The position numbers and the translations under genes were made by a program. The notes beneath the pieces are model-generated. The model saw only the letters and a program-made list of their open reading frames with translations. It was not told where the DNA came from and ran no database searches. 64,000 nucleotides of DNA from contig NZ_CP059068.1 in the NCBI RefSeq assembly GCF_017798165.1, forward strand, positions 3,348,001 through 3,412,000, given 5' to 3'. The stretch comes from Rhodoferax sp. AJA081-3. Lineage in GTDB: Bacteria; Pseudomonadota; Gammaproteobacteria; Burkholderiales; Burkholderiaceae_C. Below, one piece after another: positions 25,551-34,701 of the stretch. Every line of letters begins with the position of its first letter. Position 1 is the stretch's first letter.

Positions 25551-28266
25551 CCCCGAATACGGCTGCCCACAACGCCAAGCCCGCAGCCTGTTCGTGGGGC
25601 ACCTGGTCTGCGTTGACCTGGGTTGGCTCTTCGTTGAGCCGCGCCCGGTGCTGGATCTGGCGCAACGTGCGATACGCCTCTGCAGCCCTGTTACCCACAC
25701 CCGGCGGCAACAGGCCGCAGCTTTCGGCGCGTTGCAGCAGTGCAATATTGCCCACATTGGCCAATAGCTCCGGGTGTCTGCACCCCTGTGACAGCACCAG
25801 AAACTGCACGGCAAACTCCACGTCCACCATCCCCCCGGGGCTGTGTTTGACGTCAAACTGCGTGCCCCGCACCGGGTGGCTGGCGCGCACCTTGGCACGC
25901 ATGCTGCCAATTTCTTCCCGCAGGCCCAGGCTGTCGCGTTCTGCACCGATCACGGCCGCACGCACGGCGTCAAAACCAGCCAGCAGGGCGGCGTCACCCA
26001 GCACACAGCGGGCACGGGTCATGGCCTGGTGTTCCCAGGTCCAGGCGGTATTGCTGCCACGCTGTTGCTGGTAGTTCGAGTAGGCGGTAAAGCTGGTCAC
26101 CAGCAGGCCTGAGTTGCCGTTGGGGCGCAGCGCGGTGTCGATCTCGTACAAATCGCCCTCGCCGGTTTTGACGGTCAGCCAGTTGATCAGCTTGCGCACC
26201 AGGGCGCCATACACCTCACCGGCCCGCTCGTCGGCATCGTCATAGACAAACACGATGTCCAGATCACTGCCGTAGCCCAGCTCCTTGCCGCCCAACTTGC
26301 CATAGGCAATGATGCCGAAGCGGCAGTCGGCCTGGTGGCGATTCTTCAGCCGGTCCCAGCACCAGCGGGTGGTGATGCGCAACACCGCGTCGGCCAGGCC
26401 GCTCAGATCGTCGGCCACTTCCTCCACACCCAGGCGGCCTTCCACGTCGCGCGCCAGGATACGAAAAACTTCCGCATGGTGGGCGCGGCGCAGCAGGTTC
26501 AGCAGGGTCTCGTCGTCGTCTTCACCCGTGCCCTGCAGCGCTGCGCGGCGCCGGTCCAGCTCGGTCTCAAACTCCTGGGGGTCAAAACGCTCTTCAAACA
26601 TGGCGTCACCCGCCAGCTCGTCAATGACGCCCGGGTGTTTGAGCAGGTAACGCGCCGGCCACCGGGCTGCACCCAACATGTGCAACAGCCGCTGGTGCAC
26701 ATTAGGCCGCTCCAGCAACAGGGCCAGATAACTCTCGCGGCGCAGCAGGGGTTCGATCCAGTCCGCCAGGCGCACGGCTGCCTCTTCCGTGGCCTTGCCC
26801 TCTGCCACCCACTGCCCCGTGCGCAACAGCAGGCGGGCCAGCCGCGCGCGGGATTCTTCCCGCAGGGCCAGCACCCGGGGGTGCTCGCGCCACTGCACAA
26901 TGCGGTCGCGGAACTGGCCGGTCAGCTCGGCCAGCATGTCGTCGAAATCACCAACACCCGGTGCATTCGCCGCCCCGCCACAACCCTTGCATTCCTTGTG
27001 TGCACCGCCCAGCAGGGCATCAAATTCCTGGGCCACCAGCTCGCGGTGGCTGTGCAATTCATGTAAAAAAGCGCAAGCGTTGGTAAAACCCAGTGTCTGC
27101 GCAATCCATTCCAGATCAGCGTCCGCCGTGGGCAGGATGTGGGTCTGTTGGTCGTCCAGGTACTGGATGCGGTGCTCCACCTGGCGCAGAAAAACATAGG
27201 CCCGTCCCAGTGCATCGGCAGTGGTCTGCACCATCAGGCCCGCTGTCACCAACCTCTGCAGGGCATTCAGTGTGGGGCGCGTGCGCAGCTCGGGGAACTG
27301 GCCACCCCGCACAACCTGCAGCAGTTGCACGGTGAATTCGATCTCGCGGATGCCGCCGCGCGACAGCTTGACGTCGTTGCTGCGCTCGGGTTTGCCGGCA
27401 CTGCGTTTGGTGGCATGGTCGCGGATCTGGCGGTGCAGCACCCGCAAGGCGTCAAACACGTTGTAATCGAGGTAACGCCGGAATACAAAGGGTGACACCA
27501 CGGCCCGCAGGCCCTGTGCACAGCTGGAGGTGATGGCCTGGCTGGGTGCCACAACCCGGCTTTTGAGCCAGGCAAAACGCTCCCATTCGCGGCCCTGCAC
27601 ATGGAAATATTCCTCCAGTGCGCCCAGCGATACGACGGGCGGGCCCGAGTTGCCGTTTGGGCGCAGGGCCAGATCGACGCGGAACACAAAACCGTGTTCG
27701 GTGGTGTCACCCACCAGGGCATAGATGGCACGCACGACCTTGCCGAAGTACTCCTGGTTGGAAATACGCCCGCGTCCGTTGGCATCCCCCGCGGTCTCTC
27801 CGTCCTGGTCGTAGATATAGATCAGGTCGATGTCGCTGGAAACATTGAGCTCGCGTGCACCCAGCTTGCCCATGCCCACAATGCACAGGTCGGCCCGCGT
27901 GCCCTGGGCGGACAAGGGCGCACCATGCTGCGCGTCCAATACACGGCTGCTTTCCTGGTAGGCCACATCCAACGCACATTCCGCCAATGCCGTCATCGCG
28001 GCGGTTACGGTGGCAAGGGTGGCCCCTTCGTTGCAATCCAAGCAGACCAGGCGTTCCACCACCAGTTGGCGCAGGGTTCGCAGGGCGGTCCCGGTGTCAG
28101 CCCCACCGGCACGCAGCGCTTCAAACAGCGTCTGCATGGTTTGACGGGTGGGTGCACCCGGCGGCAACTGCAGCAATTGGGCGGCGTAACGGCGGCGTAT
28201 CCGTTGCGTAAAGCGGGAACCCTCGGCCCGGTCAGGTGGTCCATTGCGGGTCATAATTCCTGACAT
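25525..28266 (-). CDS. glnE: Bifunctional glutamine synthetase adenylyltransferase/adenylyl-removing enzyme
   Basis: 913 aa. Controls glutamine synthetase by adenylylation and deadenylylation in response to PII. Two nucleotidyltransferase domains are visible: GMGKLGARELNVSSDIDLIY (N-terminal, adenylyl removal) and YGKLGGKELGYGSDLDIVFV (C-terminal, adenylylation), each followed by LRPNGNSG and a GGxxDxEF element (RGGIREIEF, PGGMVDVEF). The start (ATG 28266, alternative ATG 28254) lies only 15 bp from the divergent yhdP start, so each promoter probably overlaps the other coding region. Confidence 0.97.
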   Translation of the reverse strand: MSGIMTRNGPPDRAEGSRFTQRIRRRYAAQLLQLPPGAPTRQTMQTLFEALRAGGADTGTALRTLRQLVVERLVCLDCNEGATLATVTAAMTALAECALDVAYQESSRVLDAQHGAPLSAQGTRADLCIVGMGKLGARELNVSSDIDLIYIYDQDGETAGDANGRGRISNQEYFGKVVRAIYALVGDTTEHGFVFRVDLALRPNGNSGPPVVSLGALEEYFHVQGREWERFAWLKSRVVAPSQAITSSCAQGLRAVVSPFVFRRYLDYNVFDALRVLHRQIRDHATKRSAGKPERSNDVKLSRGGIREIEFTVQLLQVVRGGQFPELRTRPTLNALQRLVTAGLMVQTTADALGRAYVFLRQVEHRIQYLDDQQTHILPTADADLEWIAQTLGFTNACAFLHELHSHRELVAQEFDALLGGAHKECKGCGGAANAPGVGDFDDMLAELTGQFRDRIVQWREHPRVLALREESRARLARLLLRTGQWVAEGKATEEAAVRLADWIEPLLRRESYLALLLERPNVHQRLLHMLGAARWPARYLLKHPGVIDELAGDAMFEERFDPQEFETELDRRRAALQGTGEDDDETLLNLLRRAHHAEVFRILARDVEGRLGVEEVADDLSGLADAVLRITTRWCWDRLKNRHQADCRFGIIAYGKLGGKELGYGSDLDIVFVYDDADERAGEVYGALVRKLINWLTVKTGEGDLYEIDTALRPNGNSGLLVTSFTAYSNYQQQRGSNTAWTWEHQAMTRARCVLGDAALLAGFDAVRAAVIGAERDSLGLREEIGSMRAKVRASHPVRGTQFDVKHSPGGMVDVEFAVQFLVLSQGCRHPELLANVGNIALLQRAESCGLLPPGVGNRAAEAYRTLRQIQHRARLNEEPTQVNADQVPHEQAAGLALWAAVFGATAQTGSS

Positions 28267-28281
28267 GGTGTTCCGACTGCG

Positions 28282-31200
28282 ATGACTGAATTGACTACAA
28301 ACCCCTCACCCGTTATCCGGGTTGGTGCATTTGTTGTGCGCGCAGCATTCTGGTTAGTGGTTTCAGCGTGGGTGGCGTTGCTCATAGTTTGGGGTGCGCT
28401 GCATTTCGTGATTGTGCCGCGAATCGCCGAGTTTCGCCCGACGCTGGAGCAGCAGGCCTCGCGCCTGTTGGGGGTGACCGTCCGTATTGGCGACATCGTG
28501 GCCCGCTCCAATGGGCTGATCCCGTCGCTGGAGCTCAACGATGTGCGGCTGCTCGACACCCAGGGCCGCGAAGTGCTGAAGTTACCTTCGGTACTGGCAG
28601 CCTTGTCGGCCCGCTCCATCCTGGGGCTGGGTCTGGAGCAACTGACCATTGACCGCCCCGAGCTGGATGTGCGCCGCTCCACCGACGGGCGTATCTGGAT
28701 CGCTGGTTTTCCGCTGTCCAACAACGACGGTGCGGACACGGTGGCGGCCGATTGGGTCTTCTCCCAGCCCGAACTGGTGATCCGCCAGGGCAAGGTCAGC
28801 TGGACCGACGAAATGCGCAAGGTGCCCACGCTGGCACTGACCGATGTGAACTGGGTCTTGCGCAACCAGAACCGCAACCATGCCATGCGGCTGGATGCCA
28901 ACCCCCCAGACCACTGGGGCGAGCGCCTGAGCCTGATGGGCGTTTTCAAACAACCCCTGTTGAGCCGCAGCGAAAGTGATTGGAGGACCTGGCAGGGCCA
29001 GGTGTATGCCCAGTTTTCACACATCGACCTGGCGCAATTGAAACTCTATGCCGACCTGGGCGTGGACCTGCAACAGGGCGCAGGCTCCCTGCGCGCCTGG
29101 GTGGATGTGGTGCGCGGCGCGGTGGTGGGTGCCACGGCCGACCTGGCGCTGGACGGCGTACGCGTCACGGTGAACCCCAAATTGGACGCCCTGGCCCTGC
29201 GGGGTATTTCCGGGCGCCTGGGGGCGAAAGTACTCGAAGGCGGCGTGGAGTTTTCGACCCAGGCCCTGCAGTTCCAGACCGACGACGGCTTGCACTGGCC
29301 GGGTGGCAATGTGCGTTTTGCCGTGTTCGCGGGCGACAAGAAGAAACCCCAGCGTGGTGAACTGGTGGCCGACCGCCTGGACCTGGCCGCCATCGCACAA
29401 ATTGCCAACCGCATGCCGATGAACGAGGACTTGCGCAGCCTGCTGGCCCAGTTGGCACCCCGGGGGCTGGTGGAGCAGGTGGTGGGCAACTGGCAAGGCC
29501 CCATCAGTGAACCGACCAGGTTCAGCGCCAAGGGCCGTGCCGTGCAGCTGGAGATGGCTGCGCTGGCCTCCGACACGGGCGCGCGGCCGGGCTTCAAGGG
29601 CGTGGATATTGATTTCGACCTCAACCAGTCCGGCGGACGCGCCAGCCTGGCCATGAAGGGCGGTGCGCTGGATTTACCGGGCATATTCGACGAACCGGTT
29701 ATGCCCATGGACAGCCTGGAAGGGGATGTGCAGTGGAAGCTGGACGCCGGGCAGATCAGCCTGGCCATTCCCAACCTGCGCTTCAGCAATGCCGACGCAC
29801 AGGGCGAGGTGCAGCTGAAATGGCAAACGGCGCCGGGCGCGCCAGCGGGCAACGCTGCGCCGTCGCCGGCATCCAAGACCGCGCAAATCCGCGGGCGTTT
29901 TCCAGGTGTGCTGGACCTGCAGGGCAGCCTGAGCCGCGCCAACGGTACACGGGTCTACCGCTACCTGCCGCTGGGCATTGACCAGGCCGTGCGGGACTAC
30001 CTGCGCGAAGCCATCACAGCGGGCACGGCCTCGGGGGTCAAGTTCAAGGTCAAGGGCAATCTGCACGATTTCCCCTTTGCCACGGCCAAACAGGGGGACT
30101 TCCGCATCGTGGCCGATGTGCATAACGCCACCTTTGCTTATGCGCCTGCCTTTCTGCTGCCCAAGGACAGCCCGCCCTGGCCGGTGTTGACCGAGTTGTC
30201 CGGCGAGCTGGTCATTGACCGGGCCGTATTGCAGGTCAAAGGCGCCAGTGCCCGGGTGGTGGGTATGCCAGGCCTGCGGGTGGGCAAGGCCGAAGCCGTG
30301 GTGGACAACCTGTACCGCGGTGCGGCCGTGTCGGTCGCGGTAGAAGCCCAGGGTCCGTTGGCCGATGTATTGGGCGTGGTCAATAGTTCACCGCTGAGCC
30401 CGCTGATGGGCAAGGCCCTGGACCGCTCCACGGCCAACGGTCCGGCCGACTACAAGTTCAAGCTCGCCTTTCCGATTGCTGCAGTAGACAAGGCCACGGT
30501 GCGCGGCAGTATTACGCTGGCCGGCAATGACCTGCAGATCACCCCCGACACCCCCCGTCTTGCGCGTGCACGCGGCGTCATCCATTTTTCGGAGACTGGC
30601 TTTTCGGTGTCGGGTGCCCAGGCCCGGGCACTGGGCGGAGACGTGCGGTTGGACGGCGGCATGAGCAGCCCTGGCAGTGCCCACCCCATGCCCGGCAACA
30701 AAGCGCCAGCACCCCAACAGATACGCATGCAGGGCAGTGTGACGGCGGAGGGGCTGCGCCAGGCGCGTGAACTGGGTTTTGCGGCCCGGCTGGCGCAGTA
30801 CGCCAATGGCACGGCGGCCTACACCGCCAGCCTGGGCTTCCGGGCCGGTGTGGCCGAACTGAGCATCAACAGCAACCTGGTGGGCATGGCGCTGAACCTG
30901 CCTGCACCCTTTGCCAAAACCGCCGAAACGCCTTTGCCCCTGCTACTGGAGACCGCCGCCGTTAAGGCTTCCCTGGTTGCGGGTAGCGACGGCGCGGTGC
31001 ACACACAGGACCAACTGCAGCTGGACGTGGGCAAGCTGGCCAGCATCGTGTTTGTGCGCGACGTATCCGGCGCCGAGGCCCGTGTGTTGCGGGGTGCCAT
31101 TGCCGTGGGGCTGGCGGCCGACGAGTCGGCGCCGATGCCTGCCGAGGGGGTGGTGGCCAACGTCAACCTGGCCAAGCTGGACCTGGACGCCTGGTCCGAG

Positions 31201-32457
31201 GTGTTGTCACGTGCGGCGGGGGCCGATCTGTCACCCGCTGGTGTGGCCACGTCCGGTGCATCGGTCAGCACCAGTTACCTGCCCACCAGCGTGGCGGTGC
31301 GGGCCCGCGAGCTCACGGCGGGCGGGCGCAAACTCAGCAACATGGTGGTGGGGGGTGGCCGCGAAGGCCTGTTGTGGCGTGCCAACCTGGATGCGACGGA
31401 GATGAACGGCTATGTGGAGTACCGGCAGTCTTCTGGCCCCACCGCCGGGCGCCTGTACGCCAGGTTGTCCCGGCTGGCGATTGCACAGAGTGCGGCACAA
31501 GAGGTGGAAACTGCGCTGGACGAGCAGCCCGCCAGCATCCCCGCACTGGACATCGTTGTGGAAGACTTCGAGCTGCGTGGCAAGCGGCTGGGCCGGGTCG
31601 AAATTGATGCGGTCAACGTGGCGGCGGGTACATCCGCCGCGGCACGTGACCTGCCGCGGGAGTGGCGCCTGAACCGCTTCAACATCAGCACACCCGAGGC
31701 CGCGTTGACGGCCACGGGCCACTGGACCCATGTCAACGCACAGGCCGGACCATTGGCGGCGCGTAGCATCAAGGAGCGCCGGCGCACGGTGATGAACTTC
31801 AAGCTGGACATCAACGACTCGGGCGAGTTGCTCAACCGTTTTGGTATGCCCGGTGTGGTGCGCAGGGGTGCGGGCAAGGTCGAAGGCCAGGTCGCCTGGC
31901 TGGGCTCCCCCATCACCATGGACTACCCCAGCCTCAGCGGCAGCTTCAACGTCAACGTGGAGAACGGGCAGTTTCTGAAAACCGACCCCGGCATCGCCAA
32001 GCTGTTGGGTGTTCTGAGTCTGCAATCTTTGCCACGGCGCCTGGCGCTGGACTTCCGCGATGTGTTCAGCGAGGGGTTTGCGTTTGACTTTTTCCGCGGC
32101 GATGTGAGCATTGCGCAGGGCATTGCCCACACCAACAACCTGCAAATGAAGGGCGTGAGCGCCGCCGTGCTGATGGAGGGCCAGGCCGACATCGCCAAGG
32201 AAACCCAAAACATCAAGGTGGTCGTGGTGCCCGAGATCAATGCTGGCAGTGCGTCGCTGGCCATGGCCTATATCAACCCCGTCATTGGCCTGAGCTCCTT
32301 CCTCGCCCAACTGATCCTGCGCAAACCCCTGATCGAGGCCGCCACCTTTGAGCTGCTGGTCGACGGCACCTGGCTGGACCCCCGTGTCACCAAGGTCGAA
32401 CACCGCAACACCCCCGTGCCGGCCGCCCCGGGCGCCAGCGCACCGGTCATCCCCTAG
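28282..32457 (+). CDS. yhdP: YhdP family AsmA-like protein
   Basis: 1391 aa. An N-terminal membrane anchor (about residues 18-45, AFWLVVSAWVALLIVWGALHF) is followed by a very long periplasmic, beta-rich body typical of the AsmA-like bridge proteins. E. coli YhdP takes part with TamB and YdbH in moving phospholipids to the outer membrane. The C-terminal segment with FDFFRGDVSIAQGIAHTNNL and PVIGLSSFLAQLILRKPLIE is the conserved YhdP/AsmA_2 end. It is followed 8 bp later by the nitrilase gene, an order usual in Burkholderiales. Confidence 0.93.
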   Translation: MTELTTNPSPVIRVGAFVVRAAFWLVVSAWVALLIVWGALHFVIVPRIAEFRPTLEQQASRLLGVTVRIGDIVARSNGLIPSLELNDVRLLDTQGREVLKLPSVLAALSARSILGLGLEQLTIDRPELDVRRSTDGRIWIAGFPLSNNDGADTVAADWVFSQPELVIRQGKVSWTDEMRKVPTLALTDVNWVLRNQNRNHAMRLDANPPDHWGERLSLMGVFKQPLLSRSESDWRTWQGQVYAQFSHIDLAQLKLYADLGVDLQQGAGSLRAWVDVVRGAVVGATADLALDGVRVTVNPKLDALALRGISGRLGAKVLEGGVEFSTQALQFQTDDGLHWPGGNVRFAVFAGDKKKPQRGELVADRLDLAAIAQIANRMPMNEDLRSLLAQLAPRGLVEQVVGNWQGPISEPTRFSAKGRAVQLEMAALASDTGARPGFKGVDIDFDLNQSGGRASLAMKGGALDLPGIFDEPVMPMDSLEGDVQWKLDAGQISLAIPNLRFSNADAQGEVQLKWQTAPGAPAGNAAPSPASKTAQIRGRFPGVLDLQGSLSRANGTRVYRYLPLGIDQAVRDYLREAITAGTASGVKFKVKGNLHDFPFATAKQGDFRIVADVHNATFAYAPAFLLPKDSPPWPVLTELSGELVIDRAVLQVKGASARVVGMPGLRVGKAEAVVDNLYRGAAVSVAVEAQGPLADVLGVVNSSPLSPLMGKALDRSTANGPADYKFKLAFPIAAVDKATVRGSITLAGNDLQITPDTPRLARARGVIHFSETGFSVSGAQARALGGDVRLDGGMSSPGSAHPMPGNKAPAPQQIRMQGSVTAEGLRQARELGFAARLAQYANGTAAYTASLGFRAGVAELSINSNLVGMALNLPAPFAKTAETPLPLLLETAAVKASLVAGSDGAVHTQDQLQLDVGKLASIVFVRDVSGAEARVLRGAIAVGLAADESAPMPAEGVVANVNLAKLDLDAWSEVLSRAAGADLSPAGVATSGASVSTSYLPTSVAVRARELTAGGRKLSNMVVGGGREGLLWRANLDATEMNGYVEYRQSSGPTAGRLYARLSRLAIAQSAAQEVETALDEQPASIPALDIVVEDFELRGKRLGRVEIDAVNVAAGTSAAARDLPREWRLNRFNISTPEAALTATGHWTHVNAQAGPLAARSIKERRRTVMNFKLDINDSGELLNRFGMPGVVRRGAGKVEGQVAWLGSPITMDYPSLSGSFNVNVENGQFLKTDPGIAKLLGVLSLQSLPRRLALDFRDVFSEGFAFDFFRGDVSIAQGIAHTNNLQMKGVSAAVLMEGQADIAKETQNIKVVVVPEINAGSASLAMAYINPVIGLSSFLAQLILRKPLIEAATFELLVDGTWLDPRVTKVEHRNTPVPAAPGASAPVIP

Positions 32458-32465
32458 GAAATCTG

Positions 32466-33281
32466 ATGAAGTTAGCTACCCTGCAAATGGTGTCCACCGG
32501 CGTGGTCTCCGACAACCTGCAGCAAGCCCGCAGCTTGCTGGAGCAGGCCGCTCGTGAGGGGGCCGAACTGGCCGTTTTGCCCGAGTATTTTTGCCTGATC
32601 GGCCAGCACGACGCCGACAAACTGGCCATCCAGGAGGCCTTTGGCAGTGGCCCTATCCAGGACTTTCTGGCCGACGCCGCGCGGTCGCTGGGCCTGTGGG
32701 TGGTGGGGGGCACCCTGCCCTTGTCGGCCTCGCGGCCCGACCGGGTCTACAACAGCTCCCTGGTCTTCAACCCCCAGGGAGAATGTGTGGCCCGATACGA
32801 CAAGATGCACCTGTTCCGTTTCGACAATGGGGTGGAGTCGTACGACGAGTCTCGCGTGCTGGACCGGGGTGCACAGCCCACGCGTTTTGCGCTCCCGTCC
32901 CAGGACGGCCACCTGTGGCAGGTGGGTCTGAGTGTCTGTTACGACCTGCGTTTCGCCGAGTTGTACCGGGCGTATGCCCGCGACGGGGTAGACCTGATCC
33001 TGGTGCCCAGCGCCTTCACCCACACCACCGGCCAGGCCCATTGGGAGGTCTTGCTGCGGGCCCGTGCCATCGAAAACCTGGCCTATGTGGGTGCGGCCGC
33101 CCAGGGCGGTGAACACCCCAATGGCCGGCGCACCTGGGGTCAGTCCCTGGTGGTGGACCCCTGGGGCCTGGTGCTGGCGCAGCGCGCCCATGGTGCTGGT
33201 GTGGTGTGTGCCGAGTTGAGCCCCCACACCCTGCAGCAGCGCCGTAGCCAATTGCCAGCACTGCAGCACCGCCTGTTGTAG
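32466..33281 (+). CDS. Carbon-nitrogen hydrolase (Nit1/deaminated-glutathione-amidase-like)
   Basis: 271 aa cytoplasmic hydrolase of the nitrilase superfamily with the catalytic triad Glu40 (AVLPEYF), Lys113 (YDKMHLF) and Cys158 (SVCYDLRF). The closing GRRTWGQSLVVDPWG is typical of the Nit1/YbeM-type branch, which repairs deaminated glutathione. Cotranscribed with yhdP (8 bp gap). tldD, often next in this cluster, is absent; a family-A repeat follows instead. Confidence 0.93.
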   Translation: MKLATLQMVSTGVVSDNLQQARSLLEQAAREGAELAVLPEYFCLIGQHDADKLAIQEAFGSGPIQDFLADAARSLGLWVVGGTLPLSASRPDRVYNSSLVFNPQGECVARYDKMHLFRFDNGVESYDESRVLDRGAQPTRFALPSQDGHLWQVGLSVCYDLRFAELYRAYARDGVDLILVPSAFTHTTGQAHWEVLLRARAIENLAYVGAAAQGGEHPNGRRTWGQSLVVDPWGLVLAQRAHGAGVVCAELSPHTLQQRRSQLPALQHRLL

Positions 33282-33298
33282 CGGCAGAGTAGTTTGGT

Positions 33299-33352
33299 AT
33301 TTGCTATAAAATATATAGCTATGTATCTATATTTTACGGGGGCTAGAGGTCT
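33299..33352 (+). repeat. Family-A repeat that supplies the stop codon of the 47-aa gene
   Basis: TTTGCTATAAAATATATAGC followed by TTTTACGGGGGCTAGAGGTC. The CTA inside GGGGGCTAGAGG (33343-33345) is the reverse complement of TAG, the stop of the leftward 47-aa gene, whose last codons run into the repeat. The AT half is a perfect-looking small hairpin. Confidence 0.85.
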
Positions 33353-33486
33353 TTTTTGTCTTCAGCCTTGGTCTGCGCATCGTCCTGTGGCAGTTCGCCA
33401 TGCTTGCGTCCCGAAAACATGGTCCACCAGATGATTCCAACAAGTAACAGTCCTGCGCCCAGGGCTTCCAGCAATAACAATGTCAT
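33343..33486 (-). CDS. 47-aa single-pass membrane protein
   Basis: Starts at ATG 33486 (MTLLLLEALGAGLLLVGIIW), one transmembrane helix, then WTMFSGRKHGELPQDDAQTK and a charged tail ending KKDL. The TAG stop is contributed by the adjoining family-A repeat. Its start codon overlaps that of divergent mltA: the four bases CATG at 33484-33487 contain both. The strong membrane-helix-plus-basic pattern supports a real gene, and I recall similar small proteins in related bacteria, but no function is known. Confidence 0.65.
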   Translation of the reverse strand: MTLLLLEALGAGLLLVGIIWWTMFSGRKHGELPQDDAQTKAEDKKDL

Positions 33487-34636
33487 GGTGCAAAGGCTCC
33501 TGGCCTGTGGATGGATGGCCGCCATTGTAGGAAGCCTGGTCGCCTGCGGCAGTGCACCGATCTACGCACCACCGTCAGCGCCGCCCCGCGCCGAGCCCAC
33601 ACGCAGCACCACCCCGCCGTTGGACGTGCCCGGTACCCTGACGCAGTCCAAAAGCCGCTGGGTGCCCGTGCCGTGGAGCGATTTGCCTGGCTTTGCAGAC
33701 GACAGCCTGTTCGAAGCCTGGAACGCGTGGCTCAAGAGCTGTGAACGCCCCCGGCGGTGCCTTTGGCCCCTGTGCCCGGAGATCCGCCGCCTGAGCATTG
33801 GCAGCGCCGACGAACAACGCGCCTGGATACAGGCACGCCTGCAGCCCATGCGGGTGGAGACACCACAGGGCGAAGCCACCGGCCTGCTCACCGCCTACTA
33901 CGAGCCCGTGCTGGAGGCCAGCCGCCTGCCCACGGCCCAGTTCAATGTGCCGCTGTACCAGCCCCCGGGGAGTCTGGCGCAGCGCAAACCCTGGTACACC
34001 CGGCAAGAGATCGACACCCTGCCCGAGGCCCAGGCCGCGCTGCAGGGCCGCGCCATTGCCTACCTGGCCGATCCGGTGGACGCGCTTGTGCTGCAGATCC
34101 AGGGCTCCGGGCGTGTGCGCATCACCCAGCCCGACGGCAGCGAACGCTGGGTGCGCCTGGCCTATGCCGGCACCAACGACCAGCCCTACCGCAGCGTGGG
34201 CCGCTGGTTGCTGGACCAGGGCCTGATCCGCGATGCATCCTGGCCCGGTATCAAGGCCTGGCTGGCGCAAAACTCGCAGCGCCAGCAGGAGTTGTTGTGG
34301 AGCAACCCGCGGGTGGTATTTTTCCGCGAAGAGGCCATCACCGCCCGCGACACCAGTGAAGGGCCGCGGGGTGCCCAGGGGGTGGCGCTCACGCCCGGCC
34401 GCTCCATTGCCGTGGACCCGGCCAGCATTCCCTATGGCACGCCGCTGTGGCTCGCGTCCACCGGCCCCCAGACCACGCTGCAAAAACTGGTGCTGGCGCA
34501 GGACACGGGCAGCGCCATCACCGGTGCCGTGCGGGCCGACTACTTTGTCGGCTGGGGGCAGGAGGCGGGTGAGTTGGCCGGGCGTCTGCGCCAGCCCCTG
34601 CAGATGTGGGTTTTGTGGCCCAAACCGCCCAGATAA
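33485..34636 (+). CDS. mltA: Membrane-bound lytic murein transglycosylase A
   Basis: About 383 aa. Lipoprotein signal with lipobox SLVAC ahead of GSAPIYAPP, so attached to the outer membrane. The catalytic body has the MltA layout: PWSDLPGFADDSLFEAWNAW, GLLTAYYEPVLEAS, LQIQGSGRVR, GTNDQPYRSVGRWLL and the C-terminal 3D domain with AQDTGSAITGAVRADYFVGWG (catalytic Asp expected in this DxGxAI..RxDxFxG segment). The start could be ATG 33485 or ATG 33515 (MAAIVGSLVAC); either leaves almost no space from the divergent 47-aa gene. Confidence 0.95.
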   Translation: MVQRLLACGWMAAIVGSLVACGSAPIYAPPSAPPRAEPTRSTTPPLDVPGTLTQSKSRWVPVPWSDLPGFADDSLFEAWNAWLKSCERPRRCLWPLCPEIRRLSIGSADEQRAWIQARLQPMRVETPQGEATGLLTAYYEPVLEASRLPTAQFNVPLYQPPGSLAQRKPWYTRQEIDTLPEAQAALQGRAIAYLADPVDALVLQIQGSGRVRITQPDGSERWVRLAYAGTNDQPYRSVGRWLLDQGLIRDASWPGIKAWLAQNSQRQQELLWSNPRVVFFREEAITARDTSEGPRGAQGVALTPGRSIAVDPASIPYGTPLWLASTGPQTTLQKLVLAQDTGSAITGAVRADYFVGWGQEAGELAGRLRQPLQMWVLWPKPPR

Positions 34637-34701
34637 CGTTACTATGATCACCATGACCGGTTCAGCCTTTTAACCACCAGCGAACACACGGGGAATACGC
34701 C

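Noticed and set aside
24909..25946. Minus-strand frame of 345 codons across rfaE2 and the end of glnE
   Set aside because: It overlaps two confident genes in other frames and shows no family features.
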